Origin: an uncultured Rikenellaceae bacterium
GTDB taxonomy: Bacteria; Bacteroidota; Bacteroidia; Bacteroidales; Rikenellaceae
DNA: 24,782 nucleotides
Assembly (NCBI GenBank): GCA_910577285.1
Contig: CAJTLO010000013.1
Coordinates: 1-24,782 of the forward strand
Direction: 5' to 3'
The stretch's first letter is position 1. Every line of letters begins with the position of its first letter. Positions 15,913 through 24,153 of the stretch are shown one piece after another. The notes under the pieces were generated by a model. The model ran no database searches, was not told the DNA's origin, and worked only from the letters and a program-made list of their open reading frames with translations. Both the position numbers and the translations under genes were made by a program.

Positions 15913-16229
15913 GGAGTGCGGAGGAGTTGCTCGGCTGGCTCGAAGCGCATCGGGATGCGGACAGGATTGCGGGCATGGCGCGTGTAGGCATTCGTACCGA
16001 CCGGGCGCTGGGGGTGCCGCTGCCCCTCCTGAGGGCCCGGGCGAAGGCATATCGGCGGCAGCGCGAGGCGGCCCTTGCGTTGTGGGAGTCGGGGGTGCAC
16101 GAGGCGCGGATACTGGCTGGCCGGCTCGCCCGGGCGGAGAGTGCCCCGGCACGCTGGGTGGGGCGCGACGCCCTGCGGGAGTTGACTGCCCCGCGGACGC
16201 TGGAATTCATTGCCGTTCACAGACGTTAG
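15909..16229 (+). pseudogene. AlkD-like DNA glycosylase gene with internal deletion
   Basis: The frame (106 aa) starts at an ATG overlapping the HAD stop. The first 70 or so residues look like the start of an AlkD-type DNA alkylation repair protein: RIAGMARVGIRTDRALGVPL, then LALWESGVHEARILAG. AlkD proteins are HEAT-like alkylpurine glycosylases of about 220-235 aa. The last part, ARWVGRDALRELT, resembles the family C-terminus (normally an ARWI..DALREL block). The middle repeats, including the expected D(S/T)WD..DQ catalytic region, are missing. This suggests an in-frame deletion of over 100 codons near 16110-16130. It is unlikely to be an active glycosylase. Assignment is by motif memory and not verified. 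Confidence 0.6.
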
Positions 16230-16277
16230 CGCTGCGGTCGGAGCGGCGTGTCGGGCTACGGTGGAACGACCGATACG

Positions 16278-16316
16278 AAGAGTCGGGAAGGAAAAACGAT
16301 TTCCTTCCCGACTCTT
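16278..16316. terminator. 17-bp hairpin terminator between convergent genes
   Basis: AAGAGTCGGGAAGGAAA (16278-16294) and its exact complement (16300-16316) form a 17-bp stem with a 5-nt loop, between the AlkD-like gene (+) and the beta-barrel gene (-). It probably terminates both. Confidence 0.8.
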
Positions 16317-16352
16317 GTCGTTTGTGCGATGCACCGGTGTGTCCTGCCGGCG

Positions 16353-17120
16353 TCAGAACCAGTGGGTATAGGTAAGCGAGTACCCTCTGGCTCGTTGGCG
16401 CGAGAGGGTGTTGCCGGTGAACGCTTCCCAGGCGTGCAGCATGTCGCGGTTCCAGGTGCCGGTGAAGTTCTGAATGAATTGAAACGTGAAATGGCCGTAG
16501 CCGATGCCCAGGACCAGTCCGAGCGACAGACGGTTGAAGGAGTCGCCTGCGCGGCGCGGAGTCCATTCGCCCGCCTCGTTGCTTCCGTTTACACGGATCG
16601 TCCCGCCGGCGACGATGCCCGTGAGGAGACCCGCCTGCAGGAAAACGGGGATGTAGGCGTCGCGCTCGAAAAAGGTGAGCAGAACGGGAATATCCACCGT
16701 GTAACGTTCGGTGCGCATCGATACGGAGGAGGAGCGGTAACCGGCTCCCCACCACGAGAAGTTGACGCCCGTGTCGAACGTCCACACCTCCCCGAAGGGA
16801 CAGGAGGCCGAAAAGCCGGCCGTCAGCCCGGGATGGCTCCGGATGCGGTCCCGGTCGTTGTGTTCGACGCCGCCGGCGACTACCAGCCAGTCGGCCGTCG
16901 AATGGAGGTAGCCGGCGTTGATGCCGAACTGCCACCGGTGTTCGCGTTTCGGTTTCCGCTGTCGGACCGGGGTGTCGGTTGAGGCGTCGTCGGGCGCGGC
17001 GGTTTCCGTCGGCGTCGGTACGGCGGCCGGCAGTCGTTCCAGGTGCAGCTCCGGTTCCTGCGCCCGCACTCCGGTGCAGGCGGTCCACAGGAGTGCGATG
17101 ACCGTCAAGGTTCGTTTCAT
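16353..17120 (-). CDS. Small outer-membrane beta-barrel protein (PorT/OMP_b-brl type)
   Basis: The product (255 aa) has a Sec signal peptide (MKRTLTVIALLWTACTGVRA) that would leave Gln at +1. A Pro/Thr-rich linker (about 22-60) and a Lys/Arg patch follow. The remainder has alternating amphipathic strands, such as WQFGINAGYLHSTADWLVV, YTVDIPVLLTFF and YIPVFLQAGLLTGIVAGG. The C-terminus ends in an aromatic beta-signal (SLTYTHWF). This fits the outer-membrane beta-barrel families that include PorT. The ATG at 17120 is chosen over 17165 because it starts the signal peptide. It is the last gene of a three-gene minus-strand cluster. Its specific function is unknown. Confidence 0.75.
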   Translation of the reverse strand: MKRTLTVIALLWTACTGVRAQEPELHLERLPAAVPTPTETAAPDDASTDTPVRQRKPKREHRWQFGINAGYLHSTADWLVVAGGVEHNDRDRIRSHPGLTAGFSASCPFGEVWTFDTGVNFSWWGAGYRSSSVSMRTERYTVDIPVLLTFFERDAYIPVFLQAGLLTGIVAGGTIRVNGSNEAGEWTPRRAGDSFNRLSLGLVLGIGYGHFTFQFIQNFTGTWNRDMLHAWEAFTGNTLSRQRARGYSLTYTHWF

Positions 17121-17173
17121 GTGCGGGTAGTAGTGCGTGTCCGTCGGTCCTGTGCCGACGGACACGGAGGGGA

Positions 17174-18847
17174 TTAAAAGAGGAAGTTGAGCGTCGCGGT
17201 GATCGTGTGGCGGTGCAACGCTCCGCCGTTGATGTCGTCGACGGGTTTGTAGGTGACTTCGTTCACCATGCCCTGCGGCAGGCGGGCCGGACCGTTATAA
17301 TAATAGAGTCCGTAGGGGGCGATCTCGTAGCGGCTGTAGACGTAGGCGATGTCGAGGGTCGTGGCCCGACCCAGCCATATGCCCACACCGGCCGAGATGT
17401 GACTCGACGAGGTGGTGAAAATATTCTTGAATATCAGGTCATTCCCTTCGCTGTCCTTCTCCTTGACGGGCGAGCCGTAGTAGGCGTAACCCGCACGCAG
17501 TGCGAAACCCGGCAGCGGTTTGACTTCGATGCCCGCGCGGAAGTTGTCGGCGGCACGGTAGTCGTGGGCGATGGCGGTACGGAAGCTCTCCTGTATCTCG
17601 TAGCTTTCGCTCGTGTAACGCATCTTGTTGTACCATACGCGTTCGTAGTCGAACGAGAGAGCGAGGTAGTCGCCCAGCGTGAGGGCGACTCCCGCGAGCA
17701 GCCGCGAGGGGGTGTTGAAGGAGTAGTCGTAGCCGGCGATCTCGGATGTGTAGTGTTTGCTCTGGGGATTGCCGTAGTAGGCGGTACCCATGCTGCCGTA
17801 GTATTTCTTCCGTACCGAAGAGTAGGAGGGGCTGTGGTAGGCGAGGCCTATGCGCAACTGCGGAACCGGACGGAAGATGGCGCCTATCTTGAAGTTGAAG
17901 GCGGAACCCTGCATGAGCAGGTATTGATTGTAGTTCATCTGTTGCAGATAGAGCTGAGCCGTCCCCGAATAGTTGCCTTCATAGGCTTCGGTATAGTAGA
18001 AGGACATCTTCTGATAGATGTCCCTGAAGCCGAAGTCGAAGCCCAGGTAGAGGAGGTTGTTGATGTTGAAGCCGCCTGCGATGTTGTATTCGCTGACCGA
18101 TCCGCGACTCTCGTAGCGGAGCGAAGGGGTGTTGTTGCTCCCTTCGGGCAGACTGTTCAGGCCGTACATGTTGTCGCCGCCCAGCCCCGGAAAGATGCCG
18201 GACTGGTAGCCGAGGACCGCACCCCATTCGTCGATGTAGATGTTGCCGTTATTGAACGGAGCGTTGTTGAGATCCTTTTCGGAGAGTCCCCGCCACGTTC
18301 CCGTATCGAGGAAGTCGTAGAGGCCGTTGAGCTGGAGCTGGAAGACGTTGAGCAACGAACCTCCCGCCGCCGCGGGCAGCCGGACGCTGCCGCGGTAGTT
18401 GAAATCCTCCGCCTTGTTGTAGGAGAGTCCGAGGTTGAAGCCGGTCAGCCCGCTGCTGCTCTGGCTGAGCCGGAGTACGGTGCCGATGTTGTTGAACCCG
18501 AAACGCGAGGCGTGGTTCTCGGTCATGGTGGAGTAGGCCTCGTGGTTTTGGGTGAAAGTCATGGCGGGAGAGAAGCTCCACACGGAGGTACGGTACATGC
18601 CCAGACCGGCCGGGTTGATGCCCGCCGAAGCCATGTCGCCTCCCAGCGCGGTGAAAGCACCGCCCATGGCGGCGACGCGACCCGTGGTGAAGGAGTAGTT
18701 GTTCTGCGAATATTTCATCATGTCCACCGGGGTGAACTGGCTGGCCGTAAGGAGCAGTCCGTCCAGTTGGGCGTTCTGCGCATCGGCGGAGATCACCGGC
18801 AGGAGCAGTACGGCCAATGCCGACGCGAGGTGTTTGATACGCTTCAT
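17174..18847 (-). CDS. OmpP1/FadL-family outer-membrane barrel protein
   Basis: The product (557 aa) resembles the Bacteroidetes branch of OmpP1/FadL/TodX proteins, outer-membrane channels for hydrophobic compounds. The signal peptide ends SADA with Gln at +1. Just after it come MKYSQNNYSFTTGRVAAMGG, AFTALGGDMASAGINPAG and LGMYRTSVWSFSPA, the signature N-terminal block with the NPAG motif. The rest is Tyr-rich beta-strand sequence and the chain ends in a beta-signal (TATLNFLF). The transported compound is unknown. The gene lies 65 nt downstream of the repeat lipoprotein and 53 nt upstream of the small barrel, so all three are probably one transcript. Confidence 0.85.
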   Translation of the reverse strand: MKRIKHLASALAVLLLPVISADAQNAQLDGLLLTASQFTPVDMMKYSQNNYSFTTGRVAAMGGAFTALGGDMASAGINPAGLGMYRTSVWSFSPAMTFTQNHEAYSTMTENHASRFGFNNIGTVLRLSQSSSGLTGFNLGLSYNKAEDFNYRGSVRLPAAAGGSLLNVFQLQLNGLYDFLDTGTWRGLSEKDLNNAPFNNGNIYIDEWGAVLGYQSGIFPGLGGDNMYGLNSLPEGSNNTPSLRYESRGSVSEYNIAGGFNINNLLYLGFDFGFRDIYQKMSFYYTEAYEGNYSGTAQLYLQQMNYNQYLLMQGSAFNFKIGAIFRPVPQLRIGLAYHSPSYSSVRKKYYGSMGTAYYGNPQSKHYTSEIAGYDYSFNTPSRLLAGVALTLGDYLALSFDYERVWYNKMRYTSESYEIQESFRTAIAHDYRAADNFRAGIEVKPLPGFALRAGYAYYGSPVKEKDSEGNDLIFKNIFTTSSSHISAGVGIWLGRATTLDIAYVYSRYEIAPYGLYYYNGPARLPQGMVNEVTYKPVDDINGGALHRHTITATLNFLF

Positions 18848-18911
18848 AATCGATTGCTATCGTTGTGTCCGGCGGAACGCGTTCCGCCGGATGGATGTGA
18901 CGTTTATCTTC

Positions 18912-20204
18912 TTATCTTCTGCTTCCCGATGATCGTGAGGAAGAGCTCGAACCGGAGGAGCGTCCTGCGGAGCCCGAACCGAAGCTGCCAGAAGAGCGGC
19001 TTGTGGAGCTCGGACTGAAACTGCTTCGCGACGAACTCGAGGAGCTGCCGGAGATGGTAGCGGACGATCGGCCCGACGAACTGCCCCTGCTGACACTGCC
19101 TCGCGAAGAGGTGCCCGATGAAGAGCCGGCCGAGCGGCTGGGAGTGGAGTAGCTGCCGCGGGAGGAACCGCTCGAGGAGCCGGTGCCGCGGGAAGAGCTG
19201 GGGGTGCGGTAGCTGCTGCCCGAGGAGGTTCCGCGTGACGAACTGCCGGACGAACCGCGCATGGTCGTCGAGGAGGTGCCGCGTGACGAACTGCTGGACG
19301 AACCGCGCACGGTTGTCGAGGAGGTTCCGCGTGACGAACTGCTGGACGAACCGCGCACGGTTGTCGAGGAGGTGCCGCGTGACGAACTGCTGGACGAACC
19401 GCGCACGGTCGTCGAGGAGGTGCCGCGTGAGGAGCTGCTGGACGAGCCTCTTACGGATGAAGAAGCGCTGCCTCGCGATGCGGAGGAGCCGGTGCGGACG
19501 CTGCTGCTCGACGAAGAGCCGCGCGAGGAGGACGAGTAGCGCGATGCGTGCGGGCTGTAGCCGTACCTGCTGCGGGGATTGGAGTTGGGACGGTAGGTGT
19601 AATACGGATCGCCGTGCCAATGGTGGTGCCAATGGTCATGCCACCCCGGATGACTCCATCCCGGATACCATCCCCAGCCGGCGCCCCAACCCCAATGGAG
19701 ACCCCAGTTCCACCCCCAGTAGGGTGAGTAGTAGGAGCCGAAGTAGAAGCCGGGCGACCAATAGTACGGGGAGTTCCAGTAGTTCCATGAAGCGAGGTAG
19801 GCTCCGGTAAGGAAGAGTGCCGTATCGTAATAATAGTCATAGTAGCTGGTCGGGAGGATGTAGTCGGGCTCTTCGAACATTCGGAGCCGGCGGAGGTAGG
19901 CGCTCTCGTAACCGTCGCGATAGCCCTCCAGGTAGCTGTCGTCCGGATTCTCCAGAAGAATGCCTTCGGGGGTGTCGGCATCGACCAGCATGCGGTCGAT
20001 GCTCATGAGGCGGGCTTCCGCTTCGGCCCGTTCGAGTTCGGCCTGTCTGCGTTCGGCCCTCGCGATGGCCTGCCGGTCGGTCGTTCCGTACATGTTGTCG
20101 TAGTAGGGCGAGGATGCGGCCTGGCGGGAAGCGGTGCATCCGGCACTCAGCGCAACGGCCAGTGTGCCTGCCGCCGCTCCCAGGTATTTGATCATCTTTC
20201 TCAT
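18912..20204 (-). CDS. Repeat-containing lipoprotein with W/Y/G-rich and Ser-Arg-Gly regions
   Basis: The product (430 aa) is a predicted lipoprotein (lipobox LSAGC, Cys23). Residues about 42-75 are a charged, Ala/Glu/Arg-rich likely coiled coil. Residues about 75-130 form a conserved-looking acidic/Tyr stretch (DDSYLEGYRDGYESAYLRRL). Residues about 138-215 are extremely rich in Trp, Tyr, Gly and His (YWGWNWGLHWGWGAGWGWYP). The remainder is low complexity, dominated by Ser with regularly spaced Arg-Gly, including five 16-residue tandem copies of VRGSSSSSSRGTSSTT type. No enzyme domain is recognised. Envelope location and link to the two downstream barrels are inferred. The Ser/Arg/Gly tail may be a flexible, possibly glycan- or nucleic-acid-contacting region. 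Confidence 0.85.
   Translation of the reverse strand: MRKMIKYLGAAAGTLAVALSAGCTASRQAASSPYYDNMYGTTDRQAIARAERRQAELERAEAEARLMSIDRMLVDADTPEGILLENPDDSYLEGYRDGYESAYLRRLRMFEEPDYILPTSYYDYYYDTALFLTGAYLASWNYWNSPYYWSPGFYFGSYYSPYWGWNWGLHWGWGAGWGWYPGWSHPGWHDHWHHHWHGDPYYTYRPNSNPRSRYGYSPHASRYSSSSRGSSSSSSVRTGSSASRGSASSSVRGSSSSSSRGTSSTTVRGSSSSSSRGTSSTTVRGSSSSSSRGTSSTTVRGSSSSSSRGTSSTTMRGSSGSSSRGTSSGSSYRTPSSSRGTGSSSGSSRGSYSTPSRSAGSSSGTSSRGSVSRGSSSGRSSATISGSSSSSSRSSFSPSSTSRSSGSFGSGSAGRSSGSSSSSRSSGSRR
19216..19455. repeat. Five 48-bp tandem repeats inside the lipoprotein gene
   Basis: A 48-bp unit (16 codons) repeats five times at 19216, 19264, 19312, 19360 and 19408. The three middle copies are nearly identical; the outer two are diverged. 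The unit is a multiple of three, so copy-number change keeps the frame. On the minus strand it encodes the VRGSSSSSSRGTSSTT-type repeat. Confidence 0.9.
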
Positions 20205-20603
20205 GGCTGTGAACGTTATGTTTTACTTTTTCGGTTGCTGTATCGTGCGAAGGTCCCGCCCCTTCGAGGCGGACGGCCTTTCGGTGCGCACCGCCCCGTT
20301 CGTATGAAAAGACGCGGCGATGCCCCGGTTTGTTGCATCATAATTTGTGCCACCCCTTGTTTTCCGGTCGGGCCGGGGCGGAAATGCGTTTGCCCGGGCG
20401 GGCCGAGTGGGGCTGCGGGGAGAATCGGCGGGGCGGTCCTCCCTTTTATCCAAATATAGCGAATGTCGGCCGTAGTTCCCTCTTCAGGCCCAGTCAGGCG
20501 GAAAAAACGGGGGGTGAACCGCATCCGTGGGGCCGGCGGACCGACATTTTTTTCCGTGGCGCTAAAATTCGTATGAATGAAACGAATTTACACGGATTCT
20601 GAG
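20205..20603. other. Divergent intergenic region, no gene seen
   Basis: This GC-rich gap separates the lipoprotein gene (-) from proS (+). Short frames on both strands have no recognisable domain and biased composition, so I do not call them. It holds a minus-strand -7 element at 20451-20458 and several GC-rich hairpin-forming stretches, for example CCGCC/GGCGG near 20255-20275. The promoter position implies a leader of about 240 nt for the lipoprotein mRNA. Confidence 0.5.
20451..20458 (-). promoter_or_regulatory. -7 element (TATATTTG) upstream of the lipoprotein cluster
   Basis: The minus strand reads TATATTTG, an exact TAnnTTTG match, about 250 nt before the lipoprotein ATG. No closer match is seen. 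The -33 side is weak. Confidence 0.45.
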
Positions 20604-20611
20604 TACCTTTG
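20604..20611 (+). promoter_or_regulatory. -7 promoter element (TACCTTTG) of proS
   Basis: TACCTTTG matches the consensus exactly and lies 38 bp before the proS ATG, giving a leader of about 30 nt. The sequence before it is AT-rich, with a TTTA instead of TTTG at suboptimal spacing. Confidence 0.6.
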
Positions 20612-20649
20612 CCACTCGCAAAGATAAATATTTCTTACAACATACGATT

Positions 20650-22134
20650 ATGGCAAAAGAGTTAAAGGAGCTGACCAGCCGCAGCGAGAACTATTCGCAG
20701 TGGTACAACGACTTGGTCGTGAAGGCCGGCCTGGCCGAAAGTTCGGCTGTCCGCGGATGTATGGTGATAAAACCGTACGGATATGCCATCTGGGAGAAGA
20801 TGCATAACGCTTTGGACGACATGTTCAAGGAGACGGGGCACGTCAATGCCTATTTCCCGCTTTTCATACCGAAATCGTTCTTCAGCCGCGAAGCCGATCA
20901 CGTGGAGGGATTCGCCAAGGAGTGCGCCGTGGTGACGCACTACCGCCTCATGAACAATCCCGACGGCGAGGGAGTCGTCGTAGACCCCGATGCGAAGCTC
21001 GAAGAGGAGCTTATCGTGAGGCCCACCTCGGAGACCATCATCTGGAATACCTATAAGAACTGGATACAGTCCTACCGCGATCTGCCCATTCTGATCAACC
21101 AGTGGGCCAACGTGGTGCGCTGGGAGATGCGTACCCGGCTGTTCCTGCGCACGGCCGAGTTCCTCTGGCAGGAGGGGCACACGGCGCATGAAACCAAGGA
21201 GCAGGCGCTAGAGGAGGCGGACAAGATGATAAACGTCTACGCCCGGTTCGCGCAGAACTGGATGGCGATGCCGGTCGTCATGGGGCGCAAAACGGCCAAC
21301 GAACGTTTTGCCGGTGCGGAGGAGACCTTCACCATCGAGGCCCTCATGCAGGACGGAAAGGCGCTTCAGAGCGGTACGTCGCACTTCCTGGGGCAGAACT
21401 TCGCCAAGGCGTTCGACGTGCAGTTCGCCGGTCGCGACGGCAAGCTCGACTATGTATGGGCCACTTCGTGGGGCGTTTCGACCCGATTGATGGGAGCCCT
21501 CATCATGGCGCATTCGGACGACAACGGGTTGGTGCTGCCTCCGCGGCTCGCACCCACGCAGGTGGTGATGATACCTATTTATAAAGGAGAGGAGGAGTTG
21601 CGCCGCATGGTGGCCGAGATGGAGACCGTGGCTGCGAAACTGAAGGCCAAAGGCATTACCGTGAAGATAGACGACCGCGACAATGTGCGCTCCGGATTCA
21701 AGTTCGCCGAGTACGAGCTGAAGGGATTCCCGGTGCGGATCGTGATCGGTCCGCGCGACCTGGCGGCCGGAACCGCCGAGGTGATGCGCCGCGATACGCT
21801 CGAAAAGGAGACGGTGCCCATCGAGGGGATCGACGAGTATGTGAACCGTTTGCTGGCCGAGATTCAGGACAATATCTACCAGAAGGCGCTCAGGTTTCGC
21901 GACTCCATGATCACCAAGGTGGATACCTTCGAGGAGTTCACGCGGGTACTCGACGAGAAGGGCGGTTTCGTGCTCGCTCCGTGGGACGGTACGACGGAAA
22001 CCGAGGTCCGTATCAAGGAGCTTACCAAAGCAACGATACGCTGCATACCGTTCGATTCGACGGACGAAGAGGGTGTGGATATGCTCACGGGCAAACCCTC
22101 GCCGCGGCGGGTGCTCTTTGCAAGGAGCTATTGA
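20650..22134 (+). CDS. proS: Prolyl-tRNA synthetase, archaeal/eukaryal type
   Basis: The product (494 aa) charges tRNA-Pro. It is the short form without the bacterial editing insertion and with an extra C-terminal domain, typical of archaeal/eukaryal-type ProRS that is also found in Bacteroidetes. Class II motif 2 is RWEMRTRLFLRTAEFLWQEG (about 157-176). Motif 3 is GVSTRLMGALIMAHSDD (about 275-291). The anticodon-binding domain follows (about 300-405), then the C-terminal zinc-type domain ending in RRVLFARSY, where the terminal Tyr is a family trait. It is a single-gene unit with its own promoter and a strong terminator. Confidence 0.96.
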   Translation: MAKELKELTSRSENYSQWYNDLVVKAGLAESSAVRGCMVIKPYGYAIWEKMHNALDDMFKETGHVNAYFPLFIPKSFFSREADHVEGFAKECAVVTHYRLMNNPDGEGVVVDPDAKLEEELIVRPTSETIIWNTYKNWIQSYRDLPILINQWANVVRWEMRTRLFLRTAEFLWQEGHTAHETKEQALEEADKMINVYARFAQNWMAMPVVMGRKTANERFAGAEETFTIEALMQDGKALQSGTSHFLGQNFAKAFDVQFAGRDGKLDYVWATSWGVSTRLMGALIMAHSDDNGLVLPPRLAPTQVVMIPIYKGEEELRRMVAEMETVAAKLKAKGITVKIDDRDNVRSGFKFAEYELKGFPVRIVIGPRDLAAGTAEVMRRDTLEKETVPIEGIDEYVNRLLAEIQDNIYQKALRFRDSMITKVDTFEEFTRVLDEKGGFVLAPWDGTTETEVRIKELTKATIRCIPFDSTDEEGVDMLTGKPSPRRVLFARSY

Positions 22135-22170
22135 TCGGCACCTCCCGTCTGGAGCGGGAACGACATTCTT

Positions 22171-22210
22171 CGACAGGAAGGCTTACCGGTAAGCCTTCCT
22201 GTCGTTTTTT
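22171..22210 (+). terminator. Rho-independent terminator of proS
   Basis: CGACAGGAAGGCTTA (22171-22185) and its exact complement (22190-22204) form a 15-bp stem with a CCGG loop, followed by six T residues. Confidence 0.92.
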
Positions 22211-22336
22211 GTATCCCCTCCTGCCGCGGGTATTCCGATTAGAAGGGAAGAGGAACAGGTTCCCTGCATGCCGTTCGCGGGGTAGAGCAGGGCGGTGCGG
22301 AGGCTTCGCGGGGAGACATGCTTTGTCGGCGGGTGA

Positions 22337-22371
22337 TAAAAACCCCGGCCGATGTTCCGCAAAGGCCGGGG
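22337..22371 (-). terminator. Rho-independent terminator of the NlpE-like gene
   Basis: On the minus strand CCCCGGCC and GGCCGGGG form an 8-bp GC stem around a 13-nt loop, followed by TTTTT. It lies 27 nt after the stop of the NlpE-like gene. Confidence 0.75.
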
Positions 22372-22397
22372 TAGAGAAGAAACCGCTGCGAGAGGCG

Positions 22398-22946
22398 TCA
22401 GAGCCTCGTGCGCTCGAGGGTGTAGTTGAGCTTGGAGTCGGCGCGGCGGAGATCCTTGTCCACCAGCGTCAGGTCGCCGTCCTTCTCCTTGAGAAAATAG
22501 TGGATCGAGCTTCCGTCCGAGGGAGTGAGTTCGAGGTATTCCATACCTTTGTTCTTGCCCTCGCCCCGGAGGGTTACGAAACGGCCCGTTTCGGTGAAGG
22601 TGACATCCCGTCCGTTTTCCCCCGCGATGTAGGTGGTGACGAGCGCATAGACACCCCGGGTGACACCCTCCTGCCGGACGACGGTGAGGTCGTAGCGGAT
22701 ACCGGGACCATCGGCCGCGGGCAGGGTGCCCGTGTAGCGTTCGTTGATGACTGCGCCCGCTTTCGGATCTTTTACGAGCGAGTCGGCGATGTTGATTCGT
22801 GTGGTCTGAAGGTTGCGATCGTTTCCTACGGTGGTGAGTTCGATCGTTTCCTTGTAGATCTCTTTCTGCGCTTTTTTGGTTCTGTTGCCGCAGGAGCACA
22901 ACAGGGCGCCGCACAGAGCGGCGACGGCAATGAATCTGATCTTCAT
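22398..22946 (-). CDS. NlpE-like lipoprotein
   Basis: The product (182 aa) is a predicted lipoprotein (MKIRFIAVAALCGALLCSC, Cys19) with one domain resembling the N-terminal domain of NlpE. That domain is recognised by YTGTLPAADGPGIRYDLTV, then VYALVTTYIAGENGRDVTFT and ETGRFVTLRG, an eight-stranded lipocalin-like barrel. In E. coli NlpE signals surface or lipoprotein stress through Cpx and has a second OB-fold domain and a CxxC pair. Neither is evident here, so a similar signalling role cannot be assumed. It stands alone, with a terminator on its 3' side and an undecided promoter. The sequence before the ATG is A-rich. Confidence 0.8.
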   Translation of the reverse strand: MKIRFIAVAALCGALLCSCGNRTKKAQKEIYKETIELTTVGNDRNLQTTRINIADSLVKDPKAGAVINERYTGTLPAADGPGIRYDLTVVRQEGVTRGVYALVTTYIAGENGRDVTFTETGRFVTLRGEGKNKGMEYLELTPSDGSSIHYFLKEKDGDLTLVDKDLRRADSKLNYTLERTRL

Positions 22947-24120
22947 AATCGTGTATTTTTTTTGAGTTATTCGGCCAGTGTTCCGCAGGCGGGCACAGGC
23001 CTCCTTCGCTACGCGTCAAATTTCGTGCCTCTCCGCCCGCCCGGTTCGTTGGAGGCATCGATCGGCATGTGCGATGGGGCGGTGCCGGTCGTCTGTCCGT
23101 AGGAAACGACCCGTTCGGGCACTGTTCGGGTAACGTCCGGTAGGAACGCTTGTTTCGCCGGAAAAAGTGTAGAGGCGGGGATCGGCGGATGGTTGGTTGG
23201 TTGGTTGGTTGGTTGGTTGGTTGGTTGGCCCGGGCGGTTCGTTGTAGAAAAGGATGGCTTTTCCGGTGCCGCTTCTTTTCGTGCCGCCGTCGTGGGAAGG
23301 AGAGCAGCGGCGGTATAGAATACCGATACCTGTTGGTACGGGGTGAGTTCTTTGCCGGCGGTTATCCATTCGGGGAAATGCGTCGCCGGGTTTCGTCGGG
23401 TGGGCGGAAGTATCGTAGCGACTTTCGATAACCTTACCTGTCTCGTAAGCCGGGAAGAATGGTTCGATAGGATGCCATAGCCCGTAGTCGGATCAGCATG
23501 GTAGGTTTCATAGGTAAATTTCAAGGGCTCCTCTTTCCGATAGGGGGGGCTGAAATCGACGAGGACGGCAAGGTGTGCCGCTGTTTCGCCGGCCGATTTC
23601 GAGGCGGATTTCCGTATTCCCGACCGCTCGCCGTCATTCAGCGCACTGCTCGTAGGGGGCTTTTCAGATGCTGTCGCATCGTTTTTTCGGTGAATTTCGG
23701 GTCCGACGGTAATGAATATTGCGACCGCAGCGGAGCTTTCGTAGGGATTACCGTTGGATATTTGCAGCTTTTTCCGCTTATCTTCGAGTAGTCGGCGTGG
23801 CGTTTTATGGCTATTTTGATCTTCGGGTGGCGGGGAGAGCCCCCTGTTTTCCGACGATAACAGCTAAAAGCGACGAATATTTTCAGGCTCTTTTCACCGC
23901 TTTTGGGTGCTTGGACAGTCGTATTTGTCGCTTCGGTCGAAGTTTCTGCTCTCCGAAAATGGCTTCGTACCGCTATTTTGAGAGCTGGCGTATCGCTATA
24001 TATAATAGGTGAGTGAAAAAGGGTCGGAAAGAGAAGGGGAGCCGACACAATGAGAGTCCCCCAAAGAGTAAAAAGTGTTGGTGTATTAATCTGTTGTAGA
24101 TAAGCCAATTGTGGTTTTAA
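22947..24120. other. Long stretch without a convincing gene
   Basis: About 1.2 kb upstream of the rrn promoters has no gene I can support. Reading frames of 90-170 codons exist on both strands, but they have no recognisable domains, signal peptides or ribosome sites. The largest is 23638-24108 on the minus strand (156 codons, Lys/Arg/Ser/Thr-rich); it could be real but I would not call it. Contents seen: a (GGTT) microsatellite at 23191-23228, and a short GATGC/GCATC hairpin (23667-23680) followed by six T. Base composition falls toward AT from about 23700 onward. Confidence 0.5.
23191..23228. repeat. (GGTT)9 tetranucleotide microsatellite
   Basis: Nine and a half perfect copies of GGTT occur without interruption. 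On the minus strand this reads as a Gln-Pro-Thr-Asn period in an open frame of doubtful coding status. Such tracts mutate by slippage. Confidence 0.95.
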
Positions 24121-24153
24121 GAGAAAAAAACATCGAAAAAAGTCGGCGATTGT

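Noticed and set aside
17207..19018. Plus-strand 603-codon frame opposite the OmpP1-like gene
   Set aside because: Val/Glu/Arg-rich shadow with no signal or domain. The minus strand encodes a recognisable outer-membrane protein.
19216..19455. CRISPR array
   Set aside because: The 48-bp units are contiguous with no spacers and lie in frame inside a Ser-rich coding region.
19261..19539. Plus-strand acidic repeat protein (VVEEVPRDELLDEPRT repeats)
   Set aside because: It is the antisense reading of the lipoprotein repeats. The minus-strand gene has a signal peptide, full length and operon context.
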